NCBI GenBank assembly: GCA_024515975.1
Contig: JAMSKV010000015.1
Span: 1-64,000, forward strand
Source of the DNA: Endosaccharibacter trunci
GTDB taxonomy: Bacteria > Pseudomonadota > Alphaproteobacteria > Acetobacterales > Acetobacteraceae
Direction of reading: 5' to 3'
DNA: 64,000 nucleotides
A program made the translations under genes and the position numbers. The notes beneath the pieces were generated by a model, which saw only the letters and a program-made list of their open reading frames with translations, was not told the origin of the DNA and did no database searches. Every line of letters starts with the position of its first letter. Within the stretch, counting starts at the first letter, position 1. This document shows, in pieces, positions 9,859 to 18,352 of this stretch.

Positions 9859-9944
9859 GCCCCATCCTCCGCACCCGATCCTGGAAGGATGGCACGGGAC
9901 AGGTGCGAGTTATTCCCCGATTTTGCTGGGCGAACCGGAAATTT

Positions 9945-9960
9945 GTGGTCATATGACCAC
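9945..9960. promoter_or_regulatory. 16-bp perfect palindrome over the lrp start
   Basis: GTGGTCATATGACCAC is a perfect palindrome centred at 9952.5. It includes the first possible ATG (9953) of the Lrp-family gene and lies about 90 bases from the divergent aminotransferase start. The shape TGGT-N6-ACCA also resembles FadR/GntR-type operators, so the binding protein could be Lrp itself or a GntR regulator encoded elsewhere. Confidence 0.55.
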
Positions 9961-10423
9961 CATGGAGCCCCAAATCGACCATATCGATCGACAGATCCTG
10001 CGTGCCCTGCAGGAAAGCGCCACGCTGTCGCAGCGCGAGCTGGCCGAGCGGGTCGGCCTGTCGCAGAATGCCTGCTGGCGTCGCCTGACCGCGTTGCGGC
10101 AGTCCGGATTGATCACCGGCGAAGGGGTGCGGCTCGACGCAGCCCGTCTCGGCCTCGGCCTCACCGTGTTCGTCATGATCCGGACCCGCCACCATAATCG
10201 CGAATGGCTGCAGGAATTCCGCCGCGTCGTTTGCGCGATCCCCAACGTGATCGATTTCTACCGGATCGCCGGCAATTACGACTATCTGATCAAAGTCGTG
10301 GCGGAAAACATGAACGCGTTCGACGGCGTCTATCAGCGTCTGATCGAGCGGATCGAGCTCGATAACGTCACCTCCTATATCACCATGGAGGCCATCGCGG
10401 ATTCCAGGCCGCTGCCGGTTTGA
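9953..10423 (+). CDS. Lrp/AsnC family transcriptional regulator
   Basis: A 156-residue regulator with the N-terminal helix-turn-helix of the family (IDRQILRALQESATLSQREL, then AERVGLSQNACWRRLTALRQSGLITG) and the C-terminal ligand-binding RAM domain, with the conserved GNYDYLIKV segment. These proteins sense amino acids. Starts at 9953 and 9962 are both possible and neither has a strong ribosome binding site; GGAA at 9937-9940 is 12 bases before the first. It is divergent from the aminotransferase/TSUP pair, which is its most likely target. A 16-bp palindrome overlaps the start region. Confidence 0.9.
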   Translation: MTTMEPQIDHIDRQILRALQESATLSQRELAERVGLSQNACWRRLTALRQSGLITGEGVRLDAARLGLGLTVFVMIRTRHHNREWLQEFRRVVCAIPNVIDFYRIAGNYDYLIKVVAENMNAFDGVYQRLIERIELDNVTSYITMEAIADSRPLPV

Positions 10424-10451
10424 CGGGAAGGCCCGGGATCAGGAGCGCGAT

Positions 10452-10557
10452 GAGAAAGAAGCAAAGAACCTTTGTCTGTTTAACTGCGTGTCGACGGCAA
10501 AATCCGGACCAAACGAACACAGGTCTTTTTGCTTCTTTTTCTTCAGAAAAAGAAGAC
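10452..10557. repeat. Convergent-end hairpin element, copy A
   Basis: Read on the minus strand this element matches copy B at 51078-51203. It contains a long AT-rich hairpin at 10532-10555 (CTTCTTTTTC / GAAAAAGAAG arms), followed on the minus strand by CAAAAA, then CGTTTGG (complement of 10509-10515), and at its far end GGTTCTTTGCTTCTTTCTC. It fills the gap between the convergent lrp and LOV kinase genes, beginning within a few bases of the kinase stop. Confidence 0.7.
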
Positions 10558-10558
10558 G

Positions 10559-12292
10559 CTACTCGCGCGCATGCCCGAAATCGGAGTTCCGGCGACCCGG
10601 ACCGGACCGGGCTGTGCCGCGCAGGGCGGCCTGGATGCGGTCGATCAGCTCGCTGCGCTTGTAAGGCTTGCCCAGCACTTCCTGCGCCACTCTCTGCGGG
10701 CCGTCGATCGACATCTCGTCATTGTAACCGGTGGTCAGGATCACTGGCAGATGCGGCGCCCGCTCCCGTATCTGCTCCGCCAGGACCAGACCGTTCGCCC
10801 CGCCCGGCATCAGCACGTCGGAGAAGACGAGGCTGAACGGATCGCCGCGCTTGCTGGCGTCCTCGAACAGCTCGAGCGCCTCTTCCGCGCTGTGCGCCAG
10901 GCTGACCCGATAGCCGATATCCATCAGCGTCTCGCAGGCCATCTCGGCGATCTCGCGGCTGTCGTCGACCACAAGGATCAGCGGCACGGGCGCGCTCTGC
11001 GACAGCGGCTTGGCCTGGTAGCCGATTCGGTCGCCCGTCTCGATCGGCTCCTTGTCGGCCAGCATGCGCGGGAAATACATCCGGATCTGGGTACCGCGGC
11101 CGGGGGCGCTTTCGATCTCCAGATGGCCGCCGGATTGCTGAACGAAACCATGCACCATGGCCAGGCCCAGACCGGTGCCCTGTCCCACGCCCTTGGTGGT
11201 GAAGAACGGCTCTGTCGCACGGGCGACAATGTGCGGCGGCATGCCGGCACCCTCATCGGCGACGCAGAGCTGCACGTACTCGCCCGGCTCCAGCCCGTGC
11301 GGACCGACGGGGCCGTCGGTACGGATCGTGCGCGTCGTCACCACGATGCTGCCGCCGCCTGGCGAGGCGTCGCGCGCGTTCACCACCACGTTCAACAAAG
11401 ACATTTCGAGATGGTTGGGGTCGATACGAATCTTGGGCAGGCGGCGCTGAAGATTTAGATGCAGGTCGACCTTGTTGCCGGCCGAGGTTTCCAGAAGCTC
11501 GGCAAAGCTCAGGATCAGCTCGCTCAGATCGACGCCTTTCGGCTCCAGGCGCGTACGGCGAGCGAAGGCCAGCAACTGCCGGGTCAGCTTGGCGCCCCGC
11601 TCGGAGGCCATCATCGCCGCGCTGTGATGCCGTTCGAAGGCGGCATCGTCGTGGCGCCGGGCCTTCATGCGCTCCAGACTGCCGTCCAGGACCTGGAGCA
11701 GATTGTTGAAATCATGCGCCAGGCCGGCGGTGAGCTGGCCGATCGCCTCCATCTTCTGCGCCTGACGCAGCGACTGCTCGCTGTCGCGGCGCTTCGTCAC
11801 GTCGAGCTGGCTGGCGAAGAAATAGATCAGCTCGCCTTTCTTGTTGAAGACCGGCCCCATGAAGATGGCATTCCAGAACGGCGTGCCGTCCCGGCGGTAG
11901 TTCAGGATCTCCAGCGCGATCGGACGGCATTCGGCGATGGCATCGCGAAGTTGCCGCACCGCGCCCGGATCGGTCCCGGCACCCTGCAGGAAGCGACAAT
12001 TGCGGCCGAGCACCTCGGCGTCCTCGTAGCCGGTCAGATCCAGGAAAGCGTTGTTGGCGAACACGATCGGGCAGTCTGGCTGCTTCGGATCGGCCAGGAT
12101 CATCGGCATGCGCGTCATCTCGACGGCGGCGAAGAAGATGTTGGCGCGATTATCGAGAGTGGAGTCGGTGATCTCGGCCTGGCGCCAGTGATGGAGGCCG
12201 GGACTACCAAGGGGCTCCTGGCCGGACGGGTCCATGTCGCCCTGGGCGGGAATGCCGGTCGCCGATGCGTCGTCTGGAGTGTGGTCGTCCAT
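10559..12292 (-). CDS. LOV-domain hybrid sensor histidine kinase
   Basis: A 577-residue cytoplasmic photoreceptor-type kinase. Residues about 50-167 form a LOV domain with the canonical flavin-adduct motif GRNCRFLQ (Cys99) and the FMN-contacting Asn131, Asn141 and Gln162. HisKA follows with the phosphorylated histidine in GLAHDFNN (His193), then a HATPase domain (N-box NVVVNARDA, G-box DEGAG, GTGLGL), and a C-terminal receiver with acceptor Asp492 in VFSDVLMPGG and Lys542. No transmembrane segment is seen. LOV kinases of this layout respond to blue light. No partner output regulator is adjacent, so the receiver is either the output or an intermediate. AAGG is about ten bases before the start. 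Confidence 0.93.
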   Translation of the reverse strand: MDDHTPDDASATGIPAQGDMDPSGQEPLGSPGLHHWRQAEITDSTLDNRANIFFAAVEMTRMPMILADPKQPDCPIVFANNAFLDLTGYEDAEVLGRNCRFLQGAGTDPGAVRQLRDAIAECRPIALEILNYRRDGTPFWNAIFMGPVFNKKGELIYFFASQLDVTKRRDSEQSLRQAQKMEAIGQLTAGLAHDFNNLLQVLDGSLERMKARRHDDAAFERHHSAAMMASERGAKLTRQLLAFARRTRLEPKGVDLSELILSFAELLETSAGNKVDLHLNLQRRLPKIRIDPNHLEMSLLNVVVNARDASPGGGSIVVTTRTIRTDGPVGPHGLEPGEYVQLCVADEGAGMPPHIVARATEPFFTTKGVGQGTGLGLAMVHGFVQQSGGHLEIESAPGRGTQIRMYFPRMLADKEPIETGDRIGYQAKPLSQSAPVPLILVVDDSREIAEMACETLMDIGYRVSLAHSAEEALELFEDASKRGDPFSLVFSDVLMPGGANGLVLAEQIRERAPHLPVILTTGYNDEMSIDGPQRVAQEVLGKPYKRSELIDRIQAALRGTARSGPGRRNSDFGHARE

Positions 12293-12585
12293 CTATCCGG
12301 CCTTCTGTCGGTCGGAGATTGCGTCCTGACCGGTCTGCGGCCAGCAAGCGCCGGCCGGGGCCGTGCTTACAGGAATCCCGCGCGGGAAACCACGCGTCAC
12401 CGCGAGCCTGCGTCCGGCGATCCCGTCACGAGATCGTGGGGGCAGTTCCGGTGCCGGTGGCCGCGCCGCGCGTCCTGTGCCGCCTCGAATCCGATGTCCG
12501 ATCTCCATGGGATCGAGATCGCATCAAGGCGGAGATCGTTCCGCCTTGCGACCGCCTTTACAGCGGGCGGATGACGTCCGCATCG

Positions 12586-13968
12586 TCAGGCCGGGTCAGG
12601 CCCGAGCTGGCGCGTCGTTCTGGGTATCACGCGGAGACGGATCGGCCTGGTGGGGCGCAGGGTGATGGCCATGCGCGGCCGCGGCGGCAACGGATCGACG
12701 CTCTGGATGTCGAGCCGGCGCAGCAGGGTCGAGAGCACGATCGCGGCTTCGTGAAGAGCGAAGGCTGCGCCGATGCAGGCGCGTGGACCGGCACCGAACG
12801 GCATGAAGCTTAGGCGCGGCCGCGCGGCCACCGCATTGGGCAGGAAACGATCCGGATCGAAAACATGAGGTGCATCCCACCACGCTGTGCGGCGGTGGAT
12901 CGCGAACACGGGCACCAGCAGCACCGTGTCCCGCTTCAGTGCCACCCCGCCCAGTCTGAAGGGGTTGGCAACCCGGCGCGCGAACATCGGCGCCGCCGGA
13001 TAAAGACGGAGCCCTTCCTGCACCACGCGCAGCGTCAGAGGCAGGGCGGCCACGTCGCCGGGGGTGGCGGCATCGGCCTCGCGCTGGACCTGTCGCAGGA
13101 TATCCGGATGGCGGGCCAGCAAATCCAGGGTCCAGGCCAGAGACAGGGCGGTGGTCTCGTGTCCGGCCGCAACGAAGGTCAGCAGATTGTCGACGATCTC
13201 CGCGTCGTCGAGCGCGCGGCCGGTCTCGGGGTCGGTCGCCTCGAGCAGCAGGGTCAGCAGGTCGTCGCGGCGCTCGCCCTCGCTGCGGCGCAGCGCCACG
13301 CGGGCGCCGAGCTGGCGGCGGAGCGCGCCCGCCACCTCCCGGCCGGCGCGTTGTCCCGGCAACGGCACCCAGGCGGGAATGCTCAGGATGTTGGCGAGAA
13401 TGGCCCAGCGTGTGTGGTGGAGATAGCGCTCGATCCCGGCGGCGGTTGCCCGCACGTCGAAGCCTTCGCCGCCGGACAGCATGGTGTCGACGATGATGTC
13501 GAACGTCACATGCATGGTTTCGGCGCCGATATCGACCGGTCCTTGCGCGGCCGACAACAGGAGACGGTCCGCGGCGCGCTCCGCGGCGGCCAGCATGGCG
13601 GGGGTGAAACGGGGCAGGGTGGCGGCCCGGAACACGGGCGCGATGGTGCGGCGCTGCCAGCGCCAATCGTCGCCTTCCGCGGTGAGCAAGCCGTCCCCCA
13701 GGGCCGGGCCGAGCGGACGGCGCACGGTCTCGCCCTTGTCCAGATCGCCGGCATGGGCGACCAGCGCCTCCTGCACCAGGGAAGGGCCGGTGAGATAGAC
13801 GGCCGGTCGGTGCACGAGACGGCGCTGCACCAGATCCTGGGTGAAGATCTCGGGCGGCAGGCCGTCCAGCGGATTGTTCACGGTTGCAACAAGGACCCGG
13901 CCCAGGTCGACCGCATGCCCGGCGGCGCGGCGAAGACCGGAGAGCGCACGGCGCGGCGAGATGGTCAT
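12586..13968 (-). CDS. Cytochrome P450
   Basis: A 460-residue soluble-type P450 monooxygenase. Numbering from this start, the oxygen-binding I-helix is AGHETT (268-273), the K-helix ExxR is EGLR (318-321), the meander has FDPDRFLP, and the heme loop FMPFGAGPRACIG carries the thiolate Cys398. No membrane anchor or fused reductase is present, and no ferredoxin gene is adjacent, so electron donors are encoded elsewhere. The start at 13968 is preferred; an ATG at 13980 follows AAAGG with no spacing. It is divergent from a TetR gene across two operator-like palindromes, suggesting substrate-induced expression. The substrate is unknown. Confidence 0.92.
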   Translation of the reverse strand: MTISPRRALSGLRRAAGHAVDLGRVLVATVNNPLDGLPPEIFTQDLVQRRLVHRPAVYLTGPSLVQEALVAHAGDLDKGETVRRPLGPALGDGLLTAEGDDWRWQRRTIAPVFRAATLPRFTPAMLAAAERAADRLLLSAAQGPVDIGAETMHVTFDIIVDTMLSGGEGFDVRATAAGIERYLHHTRWAILANILSIPAWVPLPGQRAGREVAGALRRQLGARVALRRSEGERRDDLLTLLLEATDPETGRALDDAEIVDNLLTFVAAGHETTALSLAWTLDLLARHPDILRQVQREADAATPGDVAALPLTLRVVQEGLRLYPAAPMFARRVANPFRLGGVALKRDTVLLVPVFAIHRRTAWWDAPHVFDPDRFLPNAVAARPRLSFMPFGAGPRACIGAAFALHEAAIVLSTLLRRLDIQSVDPLPPRPRMAITLRPTRPIRLRVIPRTTRQLGPDPA

Positions 13969-13984
13969 GACATACACCATCCTT

Positions 13985-14000
13985 TAAGGTGTCTACCTTA
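13985..14000. promoter_or_regulatory. TetR operator-like palindrome, site 1
   Basis: TAAGGT-GTCT-ACCTTA is a perfect 6+4+6 inverted repeat between the divergent P450 and TetR genes, 17 bases before the P450 start. It shares the core AAGGTGTNNACCT with site 2, and the centres are 25 bases apart. Binding by the adjacent TetR protein is inferred. Confidence 0.6.
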
Positions 14001-14009
14001 GATTTGATT

Positions 14010-14025
14010 TAAGGTGTGCACCTCA
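14010..14025. promoter_or_regulatory. TetR operator-like palindrome, site 2
   Basis: TAAGGTGTGCACCTCA is the second, slightly imperfect copy of the same palindrome. It ends one base before the TetR start codon at 14027, so bound protein would block its own promoter or leader. Confidence 0.55.
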
Positions 14026-14026
14026 G

Positions 14027-14674
14027 ATGGGCAAGTCCGCAGCCAGCTCGCCGCGTGGGCCGACGCGCGCGCGGATCATCGAGACGGCCTGTGTCCTGTT
14101 CAACAGAAACGGCGCGGAGCGAACCACCACGCGGGCGATCGCCGAGGCGGCCGGCATCAACGAAGGCAATCTGTACTATCATTTCCGCAGCAAGGAGTTG
14201 TTGGTGCTGGCCGTCTTCGAGCGCTTCGAGCACGCGGCCGACGCCTTGCTGACCGATGGGAGTTCCAGCACGCCCTTCGACTACCACCTGCGCCTGCGCG
14301 GCTGGTTCGAGCTGACCTGGGCCTATCGTTTCCTGTTCCGGGATGTGGCCGGACTCGAGGCGATCGCGCCATCGCTGACGGTGCGTCTCCGTCGCCTGTC
14401 CGTGCGCCTCCAGCGCAGGGTGCGGACGATGATTGCCGGTTTGACCGAGGCCGGCCTGCTGCGGATCGCACCGGAGGAGAGCGACCGGCTGCTGGACAAT
14501 CTCTGGATCGTGGCGAGCTACTGGATCGCCTTCCTGGTCGCCCATCGCGGCGTGAAGCAGATCGCCCCGCGTCATCTCGAATGGGGCTTCGCGCAGGTGC
14601 GGAGCCTGTTCGCCCCTTATCTCGGCGCGGAGATGCGAGGGCTGCTCGACAGCGTACCAGTCCGGGACGAGTGA
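14027..14674 (+). CDS. TetR family transcriptional regulator
   Basis: A 215-residue regulator with a typical N-terminal TetR DNA-binding domain: RIIETACVLFNRNGAERTTT, then the helix-turn-helix RAIAEAAGINEGNLYYHFRSKE. The C-terminal ligand domain is helical and unspecific. The start has AAGGTG ten bases ahead, within operator site 2. Its divergent arrangement with a P450 and the paired operators suggest that it represses both genes until a P450 substrate or product binds. The ligand is unknown. Confidence 0.9.
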   Translation: MGKSAASSPRGPTRARIIETACVLFNRNGAERTTTRAIAEAAGINEGNLYYHFRSKELLVLAVFERFEHAADALLTDGSSSTPFDYHLRLRGWFELTWAYRFLFRDVAGLEAIAPSLTVRLRRLSVRLQRRVRTMIAGLTEAGLLRIAPEESDRLLDNLWIVASYWIAFLVAHRGVKQIAPRHLEWGFAQVRSLFAPYLGAEMRGLLDSVPVRDE

Positions 14675-14854
14675 GGCAGCCAGGTGGGGGCTCACGCGGC
14701 CACTCATGGAAGCCCTCACCCGGTATCGCTGAAAAGCGTAGCCTTTACAAAGGTATGGCAGCGAAGCGGAAAGTTCCAAGCAGTAGATTTTATTTCCTTG
14801 CACACGAATTTGTGATTAAATAACGCTTCGGTGCCACTATGCGGCGCAGGAGCC

Positions 14855-16078
14855 ATGTCGTCGAACCTGATCGCGGCCATCGAGCCGAAAATCGTCATGT
14901 CGCTGATCTGTACGCTGAACGTGGTGCCGTGCTGGCTGCTGCGTAGGGACATGCGGGACAAATCGGTGCGGTTGCTGAACGAGGCGACGCTGGCGTTCGG
15001 GGTCGGTTTGCCGTTGCTGCTGTTCAAGGACTGGCTGCCCAGAACGCCCGTGGTGATCGTCGGCAATATGTTGATCCTGGCGGCCATGACCCTGCTGTGG
15101 CAGTCGGTGGCGGCCTTGAGCGGACAGAAGACGGATCGGCGTCTCGTCGCGGTGGCGCCGTCGATCTGGCTGGTCTGCTGGCTTCTGCCGATGTTTCGGG
15201 CCGAACGTGACCTTCGGATCGCGTTCGTATGCTCCGTGGCGGGGCTGCTGATCTTTCGCGCCGTGATCGATCTTCTGCGCGGCGGCCGCGGCACCGCGCC
15301 GGAGCGTCTGTTGGTCGCCACCGGCTTGTTCCACGTCATGATCGGCATCGTGCGGGTCGTTCTGGCGGTGCGCCACGCGCCCTTCGCCCAGTCGCCGCTC
15401 TATAAGATGCTGACCGAGCTTAATACCCTGACCTACATGATGCTGTGGCCGACGCTGTGCACCATCCTGTTGCATCGCCGCCTGATCGACGCCGAAGCGG
15501 CACGCGGCCGTCGCGACGAACTGTCCGGCTTGCTGAACCGGCGCGGCCTTCTGTTCCAGATCGACCGGATCGGCCCTGGCACCTTGATCCTGTTCGATAT
15601 CGATCATTTCAAGCGCATCAACGACCAGCACGGCCATGCAAGCGGCGACAAGGCGATCGTCGCCTTCGCCGTTCTGGCGGAGCGTGTGCTGGGGCCGGAG
15701 CTGCTGCTGGGCCGTATCGGCGGCGAGGAGTTTCTGGCCTTCCTTCCGGCAGGGGCCGCGACCACGGCCCAGAATGCGATCACGGCGGTGAACGCGGCGG
15801 AACGCGTGCGGGAAGCGTTCGCCGCCACGCCCTTGATCGGGTCGCGCGCCACAACCGTCAGTGTCGGCGTGGCGTCGCCATTGGCGGGCGAGGCGCTCGA
15901 TATCCAGCTGGCAAGAGCCGATCGCGCCCTCTACAGGGCCAAGCGTCGCGGCCGGAACCGGGTGGAGCTTTGCGACGGCGCCGGACTGGCTGATCCCGCG
16001 GGTGGGCTCGACGACGAGCCGCGAGAATCGGCGGTTCCTGCCGTCGAATCGGCTGCATCGGTTCTGGTGGCGGCGTGA
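14855..16078 (+). CDS. Membrane-bound diguanylate cyclase (GGDEF)
   Basis: A 407-residue inner-membrane protein with about six hydrophobic segments in the first 210 residues and a C-terminal GGDEF domain. The active-site motif is GGEEF in GRIGGEEFLAF, with the conserved FDIDHFKRIND metal-binding segment and ADRALYRAKRRGRNRV at the end, so it should make cyclic di-GMP from GTP. The inhibitory I-site RxxD that would sit five residues before GGEEF is absent. There is no EAL domain. The start is uncertain: ATG 14855 has AGGAG very close, and a GTG at 14831 is in frame. The upstream region is AT-rich. Downstream is the ribonucleotide reductase gene. Confidence 0.88.
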   Translation: MSSNLIAAIEPKIVMSLICTLNVVPCWLLRRDMRDKSVRLLNEATLAFGVGLPLLLFKDWLPRTPVVIVGNMLILAAMTLLWQSVAALSGQKTDRRLVAVAPSIWLVCWLLPMFRAERDLRIAFVCSVAGLLIFRAVIDLLRGGRGTAPERLLVATGLFHVMIGIVRVVLAVRHAPFAQSPLYKMLTELNTLTYMMLWPTLCTILLHRRLIDAEAARGRRDELSGLLNRRGLLFQIDRIGPGTLILFDIDHFKRINDQHGHASGDKAIVAFAVLAERVLGPELLLGRIGGEEFLAFLPAGAATTAQNAITAVNAAERVREAFAATPLIGSRATTVSVGVASPLAGEALDIQLARADRALYRAKRRGRNRVELCDGAGLADPAGGLDDEPRESAVPAVESAASVLVAA

Positions 16079-16206
16079 CGCGATTCGCGGGCCCGCAACG
16101 CGCCGATCACGGAAAATCGTCTCCTGTGGATTTCGGGGAAAGCGGCCGCTAGCGGCTTGAAGCGAAAGCCTCCGGCCCAGGGGAAGAACGCGGCGGCTCT
16201 GCCACA

Positions 16207-16257
16207 CCCCAACATAATCTGGGGTCAAGACCTTAAAACGAACCCCATATGTAGCGT
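16207..16257. promoter_or_regulatory. Possible NrdR-like boxes upstream of nrdA
   Basis: Two imperfect palindromes, CCCCAACATAATCTGG (16207-16222, embedded in ACCCCA...TGGGGT) and ACCCCATATGTAGCGT (16242-16257), resemble NrdR boxes about 100-140 bases before the nrdA start. Their centres are 35 bases apart, not the usual 31-32, and the match is partial. The assignment is tentative. A further hairpin, CAACG...CGTTG around ACGCC-CTTA-GGCGT, lies near 16268-16290. Confidence 0.25.
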
Positions 16258-16351
16258 AATCTCCTTGCAACGGACGCCCTTAGGCGTTGTTCATCCGGTG
16301 TGCGCCCCAGAGCGGGGCAGGCCGGTTTCGATTCATTTGCGGGAGCTTCGC

Positions 16352-18298
16352 ATGACGCTGAACGACGCCGTGGAGTCCGATCTCCTCGAGGCCGACACCA
16401 CCTCCTCCGCCTCTGTCTCTTCCGCCCACGCCTCGTCTGCCCAGGGGCAGGAGCTGGACGGGCAGGGCACGATGATCGACGTCGTGCAGATGGAGGGCCA
16501 TCATCCGGTGCGCGTGGACCGCTCTCGGGATGCGCTGCTGACCGATTTCGGCCGCGCCACGCTCGATAACCGCTACCTGCTGCCCGGGGAAAGCTACCAG
16601 GACCTGTTCGCCCGGGTCGCGTCCTATTACGGCGACGATGCGGCGCATGCGCAGCGCCTGTACGACTACATCTCGAAGCACTGGTTCATGCCGGCCACCC
16701 CCGTGCTGTCCAATGGCGGCACCTCGCGCGGCCTGCCGATCTCCTGCTTCCTGAACGAGGCCTCGGACAGCCTGGACGGCATCGTCGGTCTCTGGAACGA
16801 GAATGTCTGGCTCGCCTCCAAGGGCGGCGGGATCGGCTCTTACTGGGGCAATCTTCGTTCCATCGGCGAGAATGTCGGCCGCAACGGCAAGACCTCCGGC
16901 GTGATTCCCTTCATCCGGGTGATGGACAGCCTCACTCTGGCCATCAGCCAGGGCTCGCTGCGACGCGGCTCGGCCGCCGTCTACCTGCCCATCTGGCACC
17001 CGGAAGTGGAGGAGTTCATCGAGATCCGACGCCCCACCGGCGGCGACCCGAACCGCAAGGCGCTCAACCTCCATCACGGCGTGCTGATCTCGGACGCGTT
17101 CATGCGCGCGGTCGAGGCCGACGAGGAATGGGCGCTGCTGAGCCCCAAGGACGGCGCCCATATCCGCAAGGTGTCCGCGCGCGGCCTGTGGATCCGTCTG
17201 CTCACCGCCCGCATGGAGCAGGGCGAGCCGTACATCATCTATTCCGACCACGTGAACAACGCGCGTCCGGAGCATCACAAGCTCGCCGGGCTGGAGGTGA
17301 AGACCTCCAATCTCTGCGCCGAGATCACCCTGCCGACCGGTATCGACCAGCATGGCGAGCAGCGCACCGCTGTGTGCTGCCTGTCCTCGCTGAACCTCGA
17401 GACCTGGTTCGAGTGGAAGGACCATCCGCTCTTCGTCGAAGACGTGATGCGCTTCCTCGACAACGTGCTGCAGGACTTCATCGACCGCGCGCCGGACGAG
17501 ATGGCGCGTGCCAAATACGCCGCGGCTCGCGAGCGCTCGGTCGGGCTCGGCGTGATGGGATTCCATTCCTTCCTGCAGTCGCAGAACGTCCCGTTCGAGA
17601 GCGTCATCGCCAAGGTCTGGAACCGGCGCATGTTCGCGCAGATCCGCGCCCAGGCCGATGCCGCATCGCGCATGCTGGCGGAAGAAAAGGGCCCGTGCCC
17701 GGACGCCGCCGAATACGGGGTGATGGAGCGCTTCAGCCACAAGCTGGCGATCGCCCCCACCGCGTCGATCTCCATCATCACCGGCGCCACCAGCCCTGGC
17801 ATCGAGCCGATCGCCGCCAACGTGTTCCTGCAGAAGACCCTGTCCGGCTCGTTTACCGTGCGTAACCGTCATCTGCAGAAGCTGCTGGCGGAAAAGGGCC
17901 GCGACACGGACGAGATCTGGAGCTCCATCACCCTCGCCAAGGGCTCGGTGCAGCATCTCGACTTCCTGTCGCAGCAGGAAAAGGACGTCTACAAGACCGC
18001 CTTTGAACTCGACCAGCGCTGGGTGATCGAACACGCCGCCGACCGCACGCCGTTCATCTGCCAGAGCCAGTCGGTGAACCTGTTCCTGCCGGCCGATATC
18101 CACAAGCGCGACCTGCACCAGATCCACATGCTGGCCTGGAAGCGCGGCATGAAGAGCCTGTACTATTGCCGCTCGCTCTCCATCCAGCGCGCCGACACGG
18201 TGAGCGACATGCTGACCAAGCCAATCAGTGTGGACGGCCCGGCCAAGCCGGCCGCGACGAGCACCACGAATTACGAGGAGTGCCTGGCCTGCCAGTAG
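16352..18298 (+). CDS. nrdA: Ribonucleoside-diphosphate reductase, class I large subunit
   Basis: A 648-residue class I alpha subunit that reduces ribonucleotides to deoxyribonucleotides. The redox cysteine regions GLPISCFLN and AVCCLSSLNL, the active-site NxCxE in TSNLCAEI, the paired radical-transfer tyrosines in KSLYYCRS and the C-terminal shuttle cysteines CLAC are all present, which argues for class I over B12-dependent class II. It lacks a recognisable N-terminal ATP-cone; its first 60 residues are Ser/Ala-rich. The start at 16352 has GGGAG seven bases ahead. No nrdB follows, so the small subunit must be elsewhere. Confidence 0.9.
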   Translation: MTLNDAVESDLLEADTTSSASVSSAHASSAQGQELDGQGTMIDVVQMEGHHPVRVDRSRDALLTDFGRATLDNRYLLPGESYQDLFARVASYYGDDAAHAQRLYDYISKHWFMPATPVLSNGGTSRGLPISCFLNEASDSLDGIVGLWNENVWLASKGGGIGSYWGNLRSIGENVGRNGKTSGVIPFIRVMDSLTLAISQGSLRRGSAAVYLPIWHPEVEEFIEIRRPTGGDPNRKALNLHHGVLISDAFMRAVEADEEWALLSPKDGAHIRKVSARGLWIRLLTARMEQGEPYIIYSDHVNNARPEHHKLAGLEVKTSNLCAEITLPTGIDQHGEQRTAVCCLSSLNLETWFEWKDHPLFVEDVMRFLDNVLQDFIDRAPDEMARAKYAAARERSVGLGVMGFHSFLQSQNVPFESVIAKVWNRRMFAQIRAQADAASRMLAEEKGPCPDAAEYGVMERFSHKLAIAPTASISIITGATSPGIEPIAANVFLQKTLSGSFTVRNRHLQKLLAEKGRDTDEIWSSITLAKGSVQHLDFLSQQEKDVYKTAFELDQRWVIEHAADRTPFICQSQSVNLFLPADIHKRDLHQIHMLAWKRGMKSLYYCRSLSIQRADTVSDMLTKPISVDGPAKPAATSTTNYEECLACQ

Positions 18299-18352
18299 GG
18301 TTTGGGACCGGCCGGCGGAAGACTTGACCCTCCGGGAATCACGTCGGAGATT

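Noticed and set aside
16207-16224. ACCCCA...TGGGGT hairpin as a terminator of the diguanylate cyclase gene
   Set aside because: No T-run follows and it is AT-cored like a protein-binding site; kept only as a tentative NrdR-like box.
16352-18298. B12-dependent class II ribonucleotide reductase
   Set aside because: Radical-transfer tyrosine pair (LYYCR) and short C-terminal CLAC fit class I; no class II cobalamin-domain features seen.
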